A stretch of DNA of 64,000 bases. Source: Thiocapsa rosea. Its GTDB lineage: Bacteria > Pseudomonadota > Gammaproteobacteria > Chromatiales > Chromatiaceae. Below the pieces are notes generated by a model that saw only the letters and a program-made list of their open reading frames with translations, was not told where the DNA came from and searched no databases. This document shows positions 36,638 to 45,584 of this stretch, piece after piece; within the stretch, counting starts at the first letter, position 1; each line of letters begins with the position of its first letter. Where the stretch lies: positions 852,501 through 916,500 of the forward strand of contig NZ_RBXL01000001.1 of assembly GCF_003634315.1 (NCBI RefSeq), read 5' to 3'. The translations under genes and the position numbers were made by a program.

Positions 36638-37836
36638 GGCAGCCCCCGTGCGGGTCCCTTCTCGGCCTCGATGCGACGCACCGTCGCGTCGATCCGCAGC
36701 AGGATCGCGATCGACATACAAGCGGCGATCAGGCTGTTGCTCCCGTAGCTCAGGAAGGGCAGCGTCAAGCCCTTGGTCGGCAACATTCCGACGTTCACGC
36801 CGATATTCACGAACGCCTGCAGACCGAGACCGAGGCCGACACCCTGGGCGACATAGGCGGAAAACCGTTCGCCGGCGGCCTCCGCACGCGCCCCGATCGA
36901 GAAGGCCCGCCACGTCAGGAACGCGAATGCCGCGATCAGCACCAGCATCCCGACCAGACCGAGCTCCTCGCCGATGACCGATGCAATAAAGTCGGTATGG
37001 GCCTCCGGAAGAAAGAACTGCTTCTGGATCCCGTTGCCCAGGCCCACACCGAGCCATTCACCCCGTCCGAAAGCGATCAAGGCCTGGCTCAACTGATAGC
37101 CCGTATTGAAAGGGTCCTGAAAGGGATCAAGAAACGAGGTCACGCGCTGTAATCGATAGGGCGAGATGATGATCAGCACCAAGAGCCCGGCGGCGACGAC
37201 CAAGAACAAGACCACGAAGGGCATGAGGCTGACACCGCCCAAAAACAGCATGCCCATGACGGTCGCGAGCATGACCGCCGTGGTCCCGAAGTCCGGCTGC
37301 TGGAGGATCAATGCACCGGCGATGCCGATCAAAATCATGGGCCGGATGAATCCCGAGATCCGGTTGACCACGTCGTCGGCATGGCGTACCAGGTATCCGG
37401 AGACATAGATGACGGCGAACAGCTTCACCAGCTCGGAGGGCTGAAGATTCAGCGGACCGAGCGGGATCCATCGCGTCGCGCCGTTGACCTCGCGGCCCAC
37501 GCCCGGCACCAGAACCACGACGAGCGACAGGAGACCGAGGAGGAAAAGCCAAACCCCGCCGCGCTCCCACCAATCAACCGGCACGCTGTAGGCCAGGACA
37601 GCCGCGGTCAAGGCAAGGCCCAGCGCAAAGCCGTGGCGCGTCACGTAATAGAAAGGATCGCCGCAGCAGTTGGACGCGATCGACATCGATGCCGAGGCCA
37701 CCATCACAAAGCCGAACGCCACCAACCCAAGTGCGCAAACGAGCAAGGGGTAGTCCACGCCGGCGACCGAGCGCTCACGCCTGCGCTGTGTTCTGCGCGC
37801 TGGATTTCCACGCAGCTGGCGGGCGGCGACGCTCAT
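36622..37836 (-). CDS. ftsW: SEDS-family septal peptidoglycan glycosyltransferase FtsW
   Basis: The 404-residue polytopic protein has about ten transmembrane helices. SEDS landmarks are GFVMVASASM near residue 42, INGATRWIPLGPLNLQPSEL-type (visible as NGATRWIPLGPLNLQPSE) and FGRGEWLGVGLGNGIQK in the large periplasmic loop. With FtsI it polymerises septal peptidoglycan. ATG 37836 overlaps the murD TGA. A basic cytosolic N-terminus of about 25 residues precedes the first helix. Confidence 0.97.
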   Translation of the reverse strand: MSVAARQLRGNPARRTQRRRERSVAGVDYPLLVCALGLVAFGFVMVASASMSIASNCCGDPFYYVTRHGFALGLALTAAVLAYSVPVDWWERGGVWLFLLGLLSLVVVLVPGVGREVNGATRWIPLGPLNLQPSELVKLFAVIYVSGYLVRHADDVVNRISGFIRPMILIGIAGALILQQPDFGTTAVMLATVMGMLFLGGVSLMPFVVLFLVVAAGLLVLIIISPYRLQRVTSFLDPFQDPFNTGYQLSQALIAFGRGEWLGVGLGNGIQKQFFLPEAHTDFIASVIGEELGLVGMLVLIAAFAFLTWRAFSIGARAEAAGERFSAYVAQGVGLGLGLQAFVNIGVNVGMLPTKGLTLPFLSYGSNSLIAACMSIAILLRIDATVRRIEAEKGPARGLPWVRA

Positions 37837-39185
37837 GTTCCGAGCCCCCGCACTGCCTCGGCGAAGACCCGCCCGCGATGCTCGTAGCTTTCGAACATAT
37901 CGAAACTGGCACAGGCCGGCGAGAGGAGAACCGTATCGCCGGGTCGGGCGATCTCCGCCGCCCGAGCGACCGCATCCTGCATATTCGCGGCCTCCAACAG
38001 CGGGACCTCGCCGTCCAGCGCCTGCGCAATCAGCCCGGCATCCCGTCCGATCAGGACGACTGCGCGCGTCGTACGCTTGACCGCCGAGCGCAGAGGTGAG
38101 AAATCGGCACCCTTGCCCTCGCCGCCGGCAATCAGGACGGCACGGCCGGTGCTCCCCGGAGGAATCAACCCTTCGAGCGCCGCCACTGTTGCCCCCGGAT
38201 TCGTCCCTTTGGAATCGTCGTACCAGAGCACGCCGTCGCGCTCGGCGACCAGCTCGCTACGGTGCGGAAGGCCCGAGAAGCGACGCAAAACCGCACAGGA
38301 CTGCTCCATCGGCAGGCCGCATCCGCTGGCCAGCGCCAAGGCCGCAAGGGCATTCGCCAGGTTGTGCAGACCCGCAATGCGGACCTCGGAGGCCGGCATC
38401 AGGGGCTGCGTCCCTCGGCAGAGCCAACGCGCACCGTCGTGGATGCGCAGCCCGAAGTCGCTGTCCGTTGGCTCGCCGAGTGTAAATCCGATCTTGAGTG
38501 CTGCATCCCGCGGCATGGCCACGACGATCGGATCATCGCGATTCACGACGGCGACGCGCGCGCCCCGGTAGATGCGTCCCTTGGTCTGCGCATAGGCGTC
38601 CAGATCGGGGTAGCGGTCCATGTGGTCGGCCGAGACATTGAGTACAACCGCCACATCGGCGTGCAGACTGAAGGTCGTCTCCAACTGGAAGCTCGAAAGC
38701 TCCAGCACATAGCGCTGGGTCGAGGCATCGAGCAGATCCAAGGCGGGCTCGCCCAAATTACCGCCGACGCAGACGCGCTGCCCGGCGGCGGCCGCCATCT
38801 GCCCGACCAGGGTCGTGACCGTGCTCTTGCCGTTCGAGCCGGTGATGGCGCAGATCGGGGCCTGCGCGGCACGGGCGAAGAGCTCGACGTCGCCGACGAC
38901 CTCGACACCGCGTGCCGACGCATCCCGAATCAAGGGGTCGGAAACGGGAACACCCGGACTGACGACCAGACGCGCCGCGGCTGAAAAGGCTTCGGGCGCG
39001 AAGCCGCCGACGAAGACCGCGACCTCCGGCATCTCGTCACGCAATTGCTGCAGGCCGGGGGGATTCTCGCGCGAATCGGTCACGGCCGTCGCGATGCCTT
39101 GCGAGCGCAAATAGCGGGCACACGAGAGTCCTGTCTTGCCGAGCCCGACCACCAGGGTCTTCGCGGTATCGGACAGCGGACTCAT
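37833..39185 (-). CDS. murD: UDP-N-acetylmuramoyl-L-alanine--D-glutamate ligase MurD
   Basis: The 450-residue protein starts TLVVGLGKTGLSCARYL and has P-loop GSNGKST at 116-122, with LNVSADHMDRY and WYDDSKGTNPGATVAAL. It adds D-Glu to UDP-MurNAc-L-Ala. ATG 39185 is used because the residues before it in the frame do not resemble MurD. A 112 bp gap separates it from mraY, the only sizeable gap in the middle of the cluster. The stop overlaps ftsW by ATGA. Confidence 0.97.
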   Translation of the reverse strand: MSPLSDTAKTLVVGLGKTGLSCARYLRSQGIATAVTDSRENPPGLQQLRDEMPEVAVFVGGFAPEAFSAAARLVVSPGVPVSDPLIRDASARGVEVVGDVELFARAAQAPICAITGSNGKSTVTTLVGQMAAAAGQRVCVGGNLGEPALDLLDASTQRYVLELSSFQLETTFSLHADVAVVLNVSADHMDRYPDLDAYAQTKGRIYRGARVAVVNRDDPIVVAMPRDAALKIGFTLGEPTDSDFGLRIHDGARWLCRGTQPLMPASEVRIAGLHNLANALAALALASGCGLPMEQSCAVLRRFSGLPHRSELVAERDGVLWYDDSKGTNPGATVAALEGLIPPGSTGRAVLIAGGEGKGADFSPLRSAVKRTTRAVVLIGRDAGLIAQALDGEVPLLEAANMQDAVARAAEIARPGDTVLLSPACASFDMFESYEHRGRVFAEAVRGLGT

Positions 39186-39297
39186 CGCACCTGCTCGCAA
39201 GACATCCGCGGACCCGTGCCGCGATTGTCCGTCTCGATCGCTTTCATTCCCCCCCCGTCGAATCAAACCCTACACGAACCCAAAACCTTCGCTGCGC

Positions 39298-40380
39298 CTA
39301 CCGGATCTTCAAGCTCGCCAATCCGACCAGCACCAGAACCACGGTCACGATCCAGAAGCGGACGATGACGCGCGGCTCGGGCCAGCCCTTGAGCTCGAAA
39401 TGATGATGGATCGGCGCCATGCGGAAGATGCGTTTGCCCGTGAGCTTGAAGGACATCACCTGCATCATCACCGAGATGGTCTCCACCACGAAGACGCCGC
39501 CCATGATGAAGAGGACCAGCTCCTGGCGTGCCGCCACTGCAACCACCCCGAGCGCGGCGCCCAGAGCCAAGGCGCCGACGTCGCCCATGAAGACCTGCGC
39601 CGGATAGGCGTTGAACCAGAGAAAACCCAGCCCCGCGCCGACCAGGGCACCGCAGAAGACGACCAGCTCGCCGACCTCCGGGATGTGCGGGATCAGCAGG
39701 TATCCGGAGATCGGTCCATGGCTCGCGGCATAGACGAAGACCGCGAGTGCGCCGGCGACCAAGACCGTCGGCATGACGGCGAGACCGTCCAGACCATCGG
39801 TCAGGTTCACCGCGTTGCTGGCCCCGACGATCACGAAATAGGTCAGCAGAATGAACCAGGGTCCGAGTTGGATCGAGACGTTCTTCAGATACGGAATCAG
39901 CAGCTCGGTCTCCGCCGGCGAGCCGGCCGTCACATAGAGTGCGATTGCCGCGGAAAAACCCGCGACGGTCTGCCAGAGATACTTCCAGCGCGCCGCCAAA
40001 CCGCGCGGGTTGCGCAGCACCAACTTCTTGTAGTCGTCCACCAAACCGACAAGGCCGAACGCAAGCGTGGTCAAGAGCACGATCCAGACATAGCGGTTGT
40101 CCAGATCGGCCCACAACAGCGTGCTGATCGCGACGGCCACGAGGATGAGCGCACCGCCCATGGTCGGAGTACCGGCCTTGGAAAGATGACTCTGCGGGCC
40201 ATCGTCGCGCACCATCTGACCGACCTTGTAGGCGCGCAGACGGGTGATCATCGGCCGACCGACGAGCAGAGCGATGGCGAGCGCCGTGAGCACGCCCATG
40301 ATGGCGCGCAGGGTCAGATACCGGAAGACATTGAATCCGGTCTGATACTGCGACAGCCATTCGACAAGGTAAAGCAACAC
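39298..40380 (-). CDS. mraY: Phospho-N-acetylmuramoyl-pentapeptide transferase MraY
   Basis: The 360-residue, ten-helix enzyme forms lipid I from UDP-MurNAc-pentapeptide and undecaprenyl phosphate. Seen are [29 protein letters not shown] (Asp-rich site), [13 protein letters not shown] and [20 protein letters not shown] at the end. The start codon is GTG at 40380, directly after the murF stop; a TTG follows it. Length matches E. coli MraY. Confidence 0.97.
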   Translation of the reverse strand: MLLYLVEWLSQYQTGFNVFRYLTLRAIMGVLTALAIALLVGRPMITRLRAYKVGQMVRDDGPQSHLSKAGTPTMGGALILVAVAISTLLWADLDNRYVWIVLLTTLAFGLVGLVDDYKKLVLRNPRGLAARWKYLWQTVAGFSAAIALYVTAGSPAETELLIPYLKNVSIQLGPWFILLTYFVIVGASNAVNLTDGLDGLAVMPTVLVAGALAVFVYAASHGPISGYLLIPHIPEVGELVVFCGALVGAGLGFLWFNAYPAQVFMGDVGALALGAALGVVAVAARQELVLFIMGGVFVVETISVMMQVMSFKLTGKRIFRMAPIHHHFELKGWPEPRVIVRFWIVTVVLVLVGLASLKIR

Positions 40381-41751
40381 CTAACTCTCTCCTCCGGCGC
40401 ACAGCGCCTCGACAACCTGCTCCATCCGAGCGGAGCGCGAACCTTTGACCAGGATACGGTCGTTTGCGGACATCTCGGTCCGAAGCGCACGCACGAGCTC
40501 CCCCTGATCGGTAAAGTGGCGTGCGCCGTGACCGAAGGCAGAGGTCGCCGCCGTGCTCAGGACGCCCACGCTGAAAAGACGGTCGATGCCGGCCTCGCGC
40601 GCGATCTCGCCGACCTCGCGGTGCAGGGCCTCGGCCTCCGAGCCCAGCTCGGCGAGGTCCCCCAACACCAGCCAGCGACGGCCCGACAGGCCCGCAAGGA
40701 CCTGGATCGCAGCGGCGATCGAGTCCGGGTTGGCGTTGTAGGTGTCGTCGATGACGCCTAACTCGCCACACCGACGGGGACAGAGACGGCCCTTCACGGG
40801 CGTCAGCGTCGCAAGACCCGCCTGGATCGCGCCCGGCTCGATCCCGAGCGCCAGCGCCATCGCCGCGGCGGCCAAGGCGTTGCGGGCGTTGTGTTCGCCG
40901 GCCAGACGCAGGGCGATCGGGATCGCCTTGCCCTCGTGATGCGCGACGACGTGCGTGGCAAAACCCGCCTCGGTCCACTCGACCCGGATCGCCGAGCGAT
41001 CCGCCCGGAGGTCGGCCCGGAGATCCGCAGGGCCATCCAGTCCGAACGTCAGGGCGCGGCGGCCCGCGGCCAGCTCGCGCCAGAGACCCGCGTACGGGGA
41101 ATCGCCGGCGAAGACGAACACCCCGTCGCCCGACAAACCGCGGGCGATTTCACCTTTGGCACGGGCAACGCCGTCGACGCTGCCGAAGCCCTCCAGGTGA
41201 GCGCGGCCGGCATTGGTGATGAGGGCGACATCCGGACGGGCGATGTCGGTCATATAGCCGATCTCGCCGTGGTGATTGGCGCCCATTTCCAGGACGAGAA
41301 AGTCTTCGTCCCGAGCGCTCAACAGGGTCAAGGGCATCCCGATATCGTTGTTCAGATTGCCGCGGGTCGCGCGGACGCTGCCGACCTGATCGAGGATGGC
41401 GGCAACCATCTCCTTCACCGTGGTCTTGCCGTTGCTCCCCGTGATGGCGACGACCCGACCGGGGAAGACATCGCGCCAAGCCGCGGCGAGGGCCCCGAGC
41501 CCGGAGCGGGTGTCCTCGACGATCCACTGAGGCAGGTCCACCGGAAGCGGATGGTCGACCATCGCGGCGACGGCACCCGCGGCGCGCGCGGCAGCGACAT
41601 GGTCATGCCCGTCGAAGCGCTCGCCGCGCAGGGCGACGAAGAGCTGGCCGCTGCAATCGGCACGGCTGTCGGTGCCGACCGAGACGAAGCGGCGATCTTC
41701 GCCTTCGAAACGGCCACCGGCGCGAGCAACGGCTTCGGAGAGAGACCACAT
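40381..41751 (-). CDS. murF: UDP-MurNAc-tripeptide--D-Ala-D-Ala ligase MurF
   Basis: The 456-residue Mur ligase starts MWSLSEAVARAGG and has P-loop GSNGKTT at 105-111, MGANHHGEIGYM near 150, and YNANPDSIAAAI near 320. It adds D-Ala-D-Ala to the stem tripeptide. ATG 41751 has GGAGGGG upstream and shares a TGATG junction with the murE remnant; an in-frame start at 41772 lies inside that remnant and is rejected. The gene is intact although its upstream partner is deleted. Confidence 0.95.
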   Translation of the reverse strand: MWSLSEAVARAGGRFEGEDRRFVSVGTDSRADCSGQLFVALRGERFDGHDHVAAARAAGAVAAMVDHPLPVDLPQWIVEDTRSGLGALAAAWRDVFPGRVVAITGSNGKTTVKEMVAAILDQVGSVRATRGNLNNDIGMPLTLLSARDEDFLVLEMGANHHGEIGYMTDIARPDVALITNAGRAHLEGFGSVDGVARAKGEIARGLSGDGVFVFAGDSPYAGLWRELAAGRRALTFGLDGPADLRADLRADRSAIRVEWTEAGFATHVVAHHEGKAIPIALRLAGEHNARNALAAAAMALALGIEPGAIQAGLATLTPVKGRLCPRRCGELGVIDDTYNANPDSIAAAIQVLAGLSGRRWLVLGDLAELGSEAEALHREVGEIAREAGIDRLFSVGVLSTAATSAFGHGARHFTDQGELVRALRTEMSANDRILVKGSRSARMEQVVEALCAGGES

Positions 41752-41834
41752 CACCGGCGCCCCTCCTGCCATTCCCGCAAGGCTTCGACAACGTGGGCGC
41801 GGTCGCTGAAGCCGAGGACGCGGTCCGCCATCAT
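41751..41834 (-). pseudogene. murE: murE remnant: start and extreme C-terminus only
   Basis: Only 84 bp lie where murE is expected between ftsI and murF. They encode 27 residues: MMADRVLGFSDRAHVVEALR plus EWQEGRR, then TGA. FSDRxxVxxAL resembles the extreme C-terminus of MurE (E. coli MurE ends with a YSDRVTVARLL-type segment). The ATG overlaps the ftsI TGA (ATGA) and the TGA overlaps the murF ATG (TGATG), so the original junctions are kept while about 1.4 kb is missing in frame. The remnant has none of the Mur ligase P-loop, substrate or carbamoyl-lysine motifs. MurE is essential in peptidoglycan makers, so another copy, or an assembly error, must be invoked. Confidence 0.8.
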
Positions 41835-43600
41835 GGCTTGACCTCGCGTCGCGCCAGCAGCATCGAGGGCTGCGGATCGTCCGGCGGCACGTTGAACAGA
41901 CGCAGGGCGCCTTCCATGACCTTCTGGAACACAGGCGCGGCGACCAATCCGCCGTAGTAGGCCTTACCCTTCGGCTCGTCGATCATCACGGCGATCACCA
42001 GGCGCGGCGAACCCGCCGGAGCAAAGCCCGCGAAGACCGCCTGATAGAGCCCGCCGCCATAGCCGGCACGCCCTGCGGATTTTTTCGCCGTTCCTGTCTT
42101 TCCGGCGACCCGATAACCGGTGATGGCGGCACGTCTCGCGGTGCCTTGGTCGGAGACCACCGTCTCCATCATCGCCCGCACCTTGCGCGCCGTGTCGGCG
42201 CTGAGCACGCGCGTCTCCTCGGGCCCATGCGCAGGCGACGCGGGATCCTGCCTCAACAGGGAGACCGGGCGCTTGATCCCGTCGGCAGCCAACACGCCAT
42301 AGGCTTGCGCCAGCTGCAGTGCCGTCACCGACAGGCCGTATCCGAAGGCCTGGGTGGCATGCTCGAAGACGCGCCAGGTTGAATGATGTCGCAGCACGCC
42401 CCGGCTCTCGCCCGGGACACCGACAGCGGTCGCATGGCCGAAGCCGAGCTGATCGTAAAGACCCCAAAGATCGCCGTAGCTCATCATCTGGGCGATCTTC
42501 ACGACGCCGACGTTGCTCGATTTGGTGATGACGCCGGTCGCATCGAGGTTGCCGTAGTTGCGCACGTCCTTCACGGTGTTGCGTCCGACCGCCATCGATC
42601 CGCCCCGTGTCGCGATCGTCGTGGTCGGCTTGATCAAACCCCGCTCCAGTGCGGCGGCCACGACGAACGGCTTGATCGTCGAGCCCGGCTCCATGACGTC
42701 GGTTACGGCACGGTTGCGGCGACGCTCGCTGCTGCCGCCGCGCGCGGCGTTCGGGTTGTAGCCCGGCTGGTTGACCATCGCGAGGATCTCGCCGGTCTCG
42801 ACATCCAAGGCCACCAGCGTTCCGCCGACCGCCTTGTGCTCGGCAACGGCGGCCTTGAGCTCGCGGTAGGCAAGAAACTGCAGGCGTCGGTCGAGGCTGA
42901 GCGCGAGATCCGCGCCCTGTCGCGGCGCACGGACCTGCTCGATCTCCTGCACGATCTGCTGTCGACCGTCGCGAATGACGCGACGCAGACCGGGCTCCGA
43001 CTTCAGCCAAGAGTCGTACGTGAGCTCGATACCCTCCTGGCCCTTGTCGTCGATGTCGGTAAACCCGAGGACGTGCCCGAAGACCTCGACACCCGGATAG
43101 AAGCGACGGTACTCGGTCTCGAAGTCCACGCCGCCGAGATTGTGATCGGCGATGACCTGTCGCACCGCGCGCGCTTCCTCGAAGCTGACGCGCCGCTTGA
43201 GATAGAGAAACCCGCGTTGGGAGGTGGCGTCGAGGCGCTCCTGCAGCGCCTTCGGATCAAGCCCCAACGCAACGGCCAACGGCGGGATCGCATCGCGTCG
43301 CTCCACCAGCTTGCGCGGCTCGCCCCAAACGGTTTCCACCGGCGTGCTCACCGCCAGCGGCTCGCCGTTGCGGTCGGTGATCATGCCGCGACGCGCGGCA
43401 ATCTCGCCGACGCGCAGATAACGGCGCTCGCCTTCGCTGCGCAGATAATCGGTCTCGACGACTTGCCGATAGAAGACCGCCACCGAGAGGATGACGAAGG
43501 CGCTCGACAGGACACCGACCAACAGGCGGCGACGCAACGCGAGATTCGGCCTGGCTCGCCGCCGCTCCGGACGTCGGGCACGGCGGTTACGGGTAGGCAC
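41831..43600 (-). CDS. ftsI: Septal transpeptidase FtsI (PBP3)
   Basis: The 589-residue class B PBP has a cytosolic Arg-rich tail, one transmembrane helix (about residues 25-43), a pedestal domain with ARRGMITDRNGEPLAVS and the transpeptidase domain. The active site is Ser307 in GSTIKPF (SxxK 307-310), with SSN at 361-363 and KTGT at 501-504. All are intact. It works with FtsW. The start overlaps ftsL by 14 bp; the stop overlaps the murE remnant. Confidence 0.97.
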   Translation of the reverse strand: MPTRNRRARRPERRRARPNLALRRRLLVGVLSSAFVILSVAVFYRQVVETDYLRSEGERRYLRVGEIAARRGMITDRNGEPLAVSTPVETVWGEPRKLVERRDAIPPLAVALGLDPKALQERLDATSQRGFLYLKRRVSFEEARAVRQVIADHNLGGVDFETEYRRFYPGVEVFGHVLGFTDIDDKGQEGIELTYDSWLKSEPGLRRVIRDGRQQIVQEIEQVRAPRQGADLALSLDRRLQFLAYRELKAAVAEHKAVGGTLVALDVETGEILAMVNQPGYNPNAARGGSSERRRNRAVTDVMEPGSTIKPFVVAAALERGLIKPTTTIATRGGSMAVGRNTVKDVRNYGNLDATGVITKSSNVGVVKIAQMMSYGDLWGLYDQLGFGHATAVGVPGESRGVLRHHSTWRVFEHATQAFGYGLSVTALQLAQAYGVLAADGIKRPVSLLRQDPASPAHGPEETRVLSADTARKVRAMMETVVSDQGTARRAAITGYRVAGKTGTAKKSAGRAGYGGGLYQAVFAGFAPAGSPRLVIAVMIDEPKGKAYYGGLVAAPVFQKVMEGALRLFNVPPDDPQPSMLLARREVKP

Positions 43601-43877
43601 GGCCGACCTCCTCGATCATCAAGACATCCTCGAACCTTGGATTGAACATGCCCAACTGGGCCCTGGCTTTACGCTCGACCCGAACGTGCGTCGAGAGGGC
43701 AGCCTCCTCGAGACGGAGCCGATTCCACTCCACGTCGACGGCGTCGCGCTGGGCGCGCAGCTCCTGCAATTGACCGAAATGGATCCGCGTCTGGTACTTG
43801 GTGTACACCACGGCGACCGCCGAGAGGGTCACGGCCAAGGCCAACCCGATCAGAATCCAGAGCGGTCGCGCACTCAT
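43587..43877 (-). CDS. ftsL: Cell division protein FtsL
   Basis: A 96-residue bitopic protein has one transmembrane helix (about residues 7-26) then a coiled-coil region rich in Gln, Arg and Leu (KYQTRIHFGQLQELRAQRD, VDVEWNRLRLEEAAL). It complexes with FtsB and FtsQ and activates FtsWI. ATG 43877 overlaps the rsmH TGA by ATGA. Sequence identity across the family is low; size, topology and location make the call. Confidence 0.92.
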   Translation of the reverse strand: MSARPLWILIGLALAVTLSAVAVVYTKYQTRIHFGQLQELRAQRDAVDVEWNRLRLEEAALSTHVRVERKARAQLGMFNPRFEDVLMIEEVGRAYP

Positions 43878-44806
43878 GAGAGGCGCTCCGCGACACGCAT
43901 GATGGCGCTGCGTGCACGTGGATTGGACGCGACCTCGTCGGGCGAAGGACGCACCGGCTTGCCGAGGATGCGCAAGCGCCCGAGCGATTCCTCCGCGGTG
44001 ACCGGAAGACCTTTGGGCAGGACGGGACCGCGCGACTGCGTGCGCATGAAACGCTTGACGATACGGTCCTCCAGGGAATGAAAACTGATGACGACCAGCC
44101 GTCCGGCATGTGCCAAAAGGTCGCAGGATTGGCGCAGGCAATCCTGAATCTCATCGAGTTCGTCGTTGATCCGGATGCGCAGGGCCTGGAAGGTCCGAGT
44201 TGCCGGGTGCTTGCCGGGCTCGCGTGTCGGCACCGACCGCGCAACCAAGGCCGCGAGCTGGGTCGTCGTCGTCAAGGGGCTCTCGCTGCGCTGCGCAACG
44301 ATATTGCGCGCGATGCGTTTGGCGAAACGCTCCTCGCCGAAGTCGAACAGGACCTTGACGATCTCGGCTTCGGAGGCATGGGCCAGCCATTGCGCCCCCG
44401 ACTCGCCGCGGGTGGGGTCCATCCTCAGATCCAACGGACCCTCGGACGAAAAACTGAAGCCGCGCTCCGCCGTGTCGAGCTGAGGCGAGGACACCCCGAA
44501 ATCCAACAGCAAACCGCAGAGGTTGCCCTGGACGCCGATGTGCGCGAGCAGCTCGGTGATCGAGCCGAACCGACCGGCCACCATCGTGAAGCGCCCGTCG
44601 ATACGCGCAAGCGCGTGCCCCGCGGAGACCGCCTCGGGATCGCGATCGATCGCGATCAGTCGACCCGCCCCGCCGAGGCGCGCCAAAACGGCACGACTGT
44701 GCCCGCCACGCCCGAAGGTGCCGTCGACATAGATGCCGTTCGGATCGACGACCAAGGCGTGCACACTCTCCTCCAGCAAAACCGGCAGATGTTGTTGTTC
44801 AATCAA
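43874..44806 (-). CDS. rsmH: 16S rRNA m4C1402 methyltransferase RsmH (MraW)
   Basis: The 310-residue enzyme begins HLPVLLEESVHAL and has YVDGTFGRGGHSRAVL as the SAM site, LDFGVSSPQLDTAERGFSF and the C-terminal LVVISFHSLEDRIVKRFM. It methylates N4 of C1402 in 16S rRNA; RsmI, encoded just beyond rnpB here, methylates the ribose of the same nucleotide. It is the second gene of the dcw cluster, 9 bp after mraZ. Confidence 0.97.
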   Translation of the reverse strand: MIEQQHLPVLLEESVHALVVDPNGIYVDGTFGRGGHSRAVLARLGGAGRLIAIDRDPEAVSAGHALARIDGRFTMVAGRFGSITELLAHIGVQGNLCGLLLDFGVSSPQLDTAERGFSFSSEGPLDLRMDPTRGESGAQWLAHASEAEIVKVLFDFGEERFAKRIARNIVAQRSESPLTTTTQLAALVARSVPTREPGKHPATRTFQALRIRINDELDEIQDCLRQSCDLLAHAGRLVVISFHSLEDRIVKRFMRTQSRGPVLPKGLPVTAEESLGRLRILGKPVRPSPDEVASNPRARSAIMRVAERLS

Positions 44807-44815
44807 AGGGATACT

Positions 44816-45271
44816 CTAAAGCGTCAAGGAACCGAGCCCGGCCGCCGTCGCCAACTCTCCGATACCCGCATCGCTGAGGGCCGCTTCGTTGCGCGCGTTC
44901 CATGCGGGCTCGTCCCAGAGCTCGAATTTCGAGCCCTGACCGACGAAGGCGACACGTTTATCAAGCGAGGCGAAATCACGCAGGTACTGCGGCAGCAGGA
45001 TTCGGCCCTGGGCGTCCATCTCGACCTCCTGTGCGTTGCCGATATAGAGGCGCTGGATCGCACGGGCCGTGTTGTCGAACGCGGGAAGCGCGGCGAGCTT
45101 TGCCTCGATCAGCTCCCACTCGGGCTCGGGGTACAGCAAGAGACAGCGATCGCGATCGACGGTAACGACGAGCTGAGAGTTGCACGACGACTGCAGCCGC
45201 TCGCGGTATTTTGCAGGAACCGCAAGACGCCCTTTGACGTCGAGGTTGACGATAAAGACCCCCCGAAACAC
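44816..45271 (-). CDS. mraZ: Transcriptional regulator MraZ
   Basis: The 151-residue protein has two SpoVT/AbrB-like beta domains with DxxGR signatures: NLDVKGRLAVPAKYRE near residue 8 and MDAQGRILLPQYLRD near 82. MraZ forms rings and represses the dcw promoter by binding repeated TGGG boxes. Such boxes are present upstream (45310-45332). It is the first gene of the cluster. Confidence 0.95.
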   Translation of the reverse strand: MFRGVFIVNLDVKGRLAVPAKYRERLQSSCNSQLVVTVDRDRCLLLYPEPEWELIEAKLAALPAFDNTARAIQRLYIGNAQEVEMDAQGRILLPQYLRDFASLDKRVAFVGQGSKFELWDEPAWNARNEAALSDAGIGELATAAGLGSLTL

Positions 45272-45309
45272 GGCAGCCCCCTGTGGTGACTTGCGCCAGG
45301 CGACTCCTT

Positions 45310-45332
45310 CCCCAACTCCCCACTTTCCCCCA
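45310..45332 (-). promoter_or_regulatory. MraZ operator: three TGGGG boxes
   Basis: Reading the - strand, TGGGG occurs at 45332-45328, 45322-45318 and 45314-45310, spaced 10 and 8 bp start to start. MraZ binds tandem TGGGN boxes about 10 bp apart upstream of mraZ. The boxes lie just downstream of the -10 element, a repressing position. Confidence 0.7.
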
Positions 45333-45342
45333 CTTGAGCTTC

Positions 45343-45371
45343 ATCTTAGAGCTGCCCAACGGGATCGTCAA
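45343..45371 (-). promoter_or_regulatory. Sigma70 promoter of the dcw cluster
   Basis: On the - strand TTGACG (45371-45366) is followed after 17 bp by TAAGAT (45348-45343). This predicts a start about 65 nt before the mraZ ATG, with the MraZ boxes at the transcription start. Apart from the operator and the downstream part of the rnpB terminator, 45272-45510 shows no gene. Confidence 0.65.
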
Positions 45372-45510
45372 GGTAATGCATACCTTTAATTCTTGACAGA
45401 CAGCAACTTAGATGCGACGCCCCGAGTACAGCATAACCTCGCGGAAAACATTTGTTTTCATGCGACTAAAGGATAAAGCTGAAGGGGTTTACAGGAGAGA
45501 ATCAAACAAC

Positions 45511-45560
45511 GGGGACGCGCCAGCCCGGCTGCCGTCGGTCGGATCCGCGGCAGGGTCCCC
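45511..45560 (-). terminator. Probable terminator of rnpB
   Basis: On the - strand GGGGAC and GTCCCC (45560-45555 / 45516-45511) enclose an inner stem CTGCCG/CGGCAG, followed by GTTGTTTGATT. The stem loop lies 25 bp after the RNA 3' end. The T content after the stem is modest. Confidence 0.5.
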
Positions 45561-45584
45561 GTGACGGGTCGAGGGAAGGATCTG

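Noticed and set aside
45272-45584. Small gene or riboswitch between rnpB and mraZ
   Set aside because: The stretch is explained by the dcw promoter, MraZ boxes and the rnpB terminator; remaining bases show no conserved RNA or frame.
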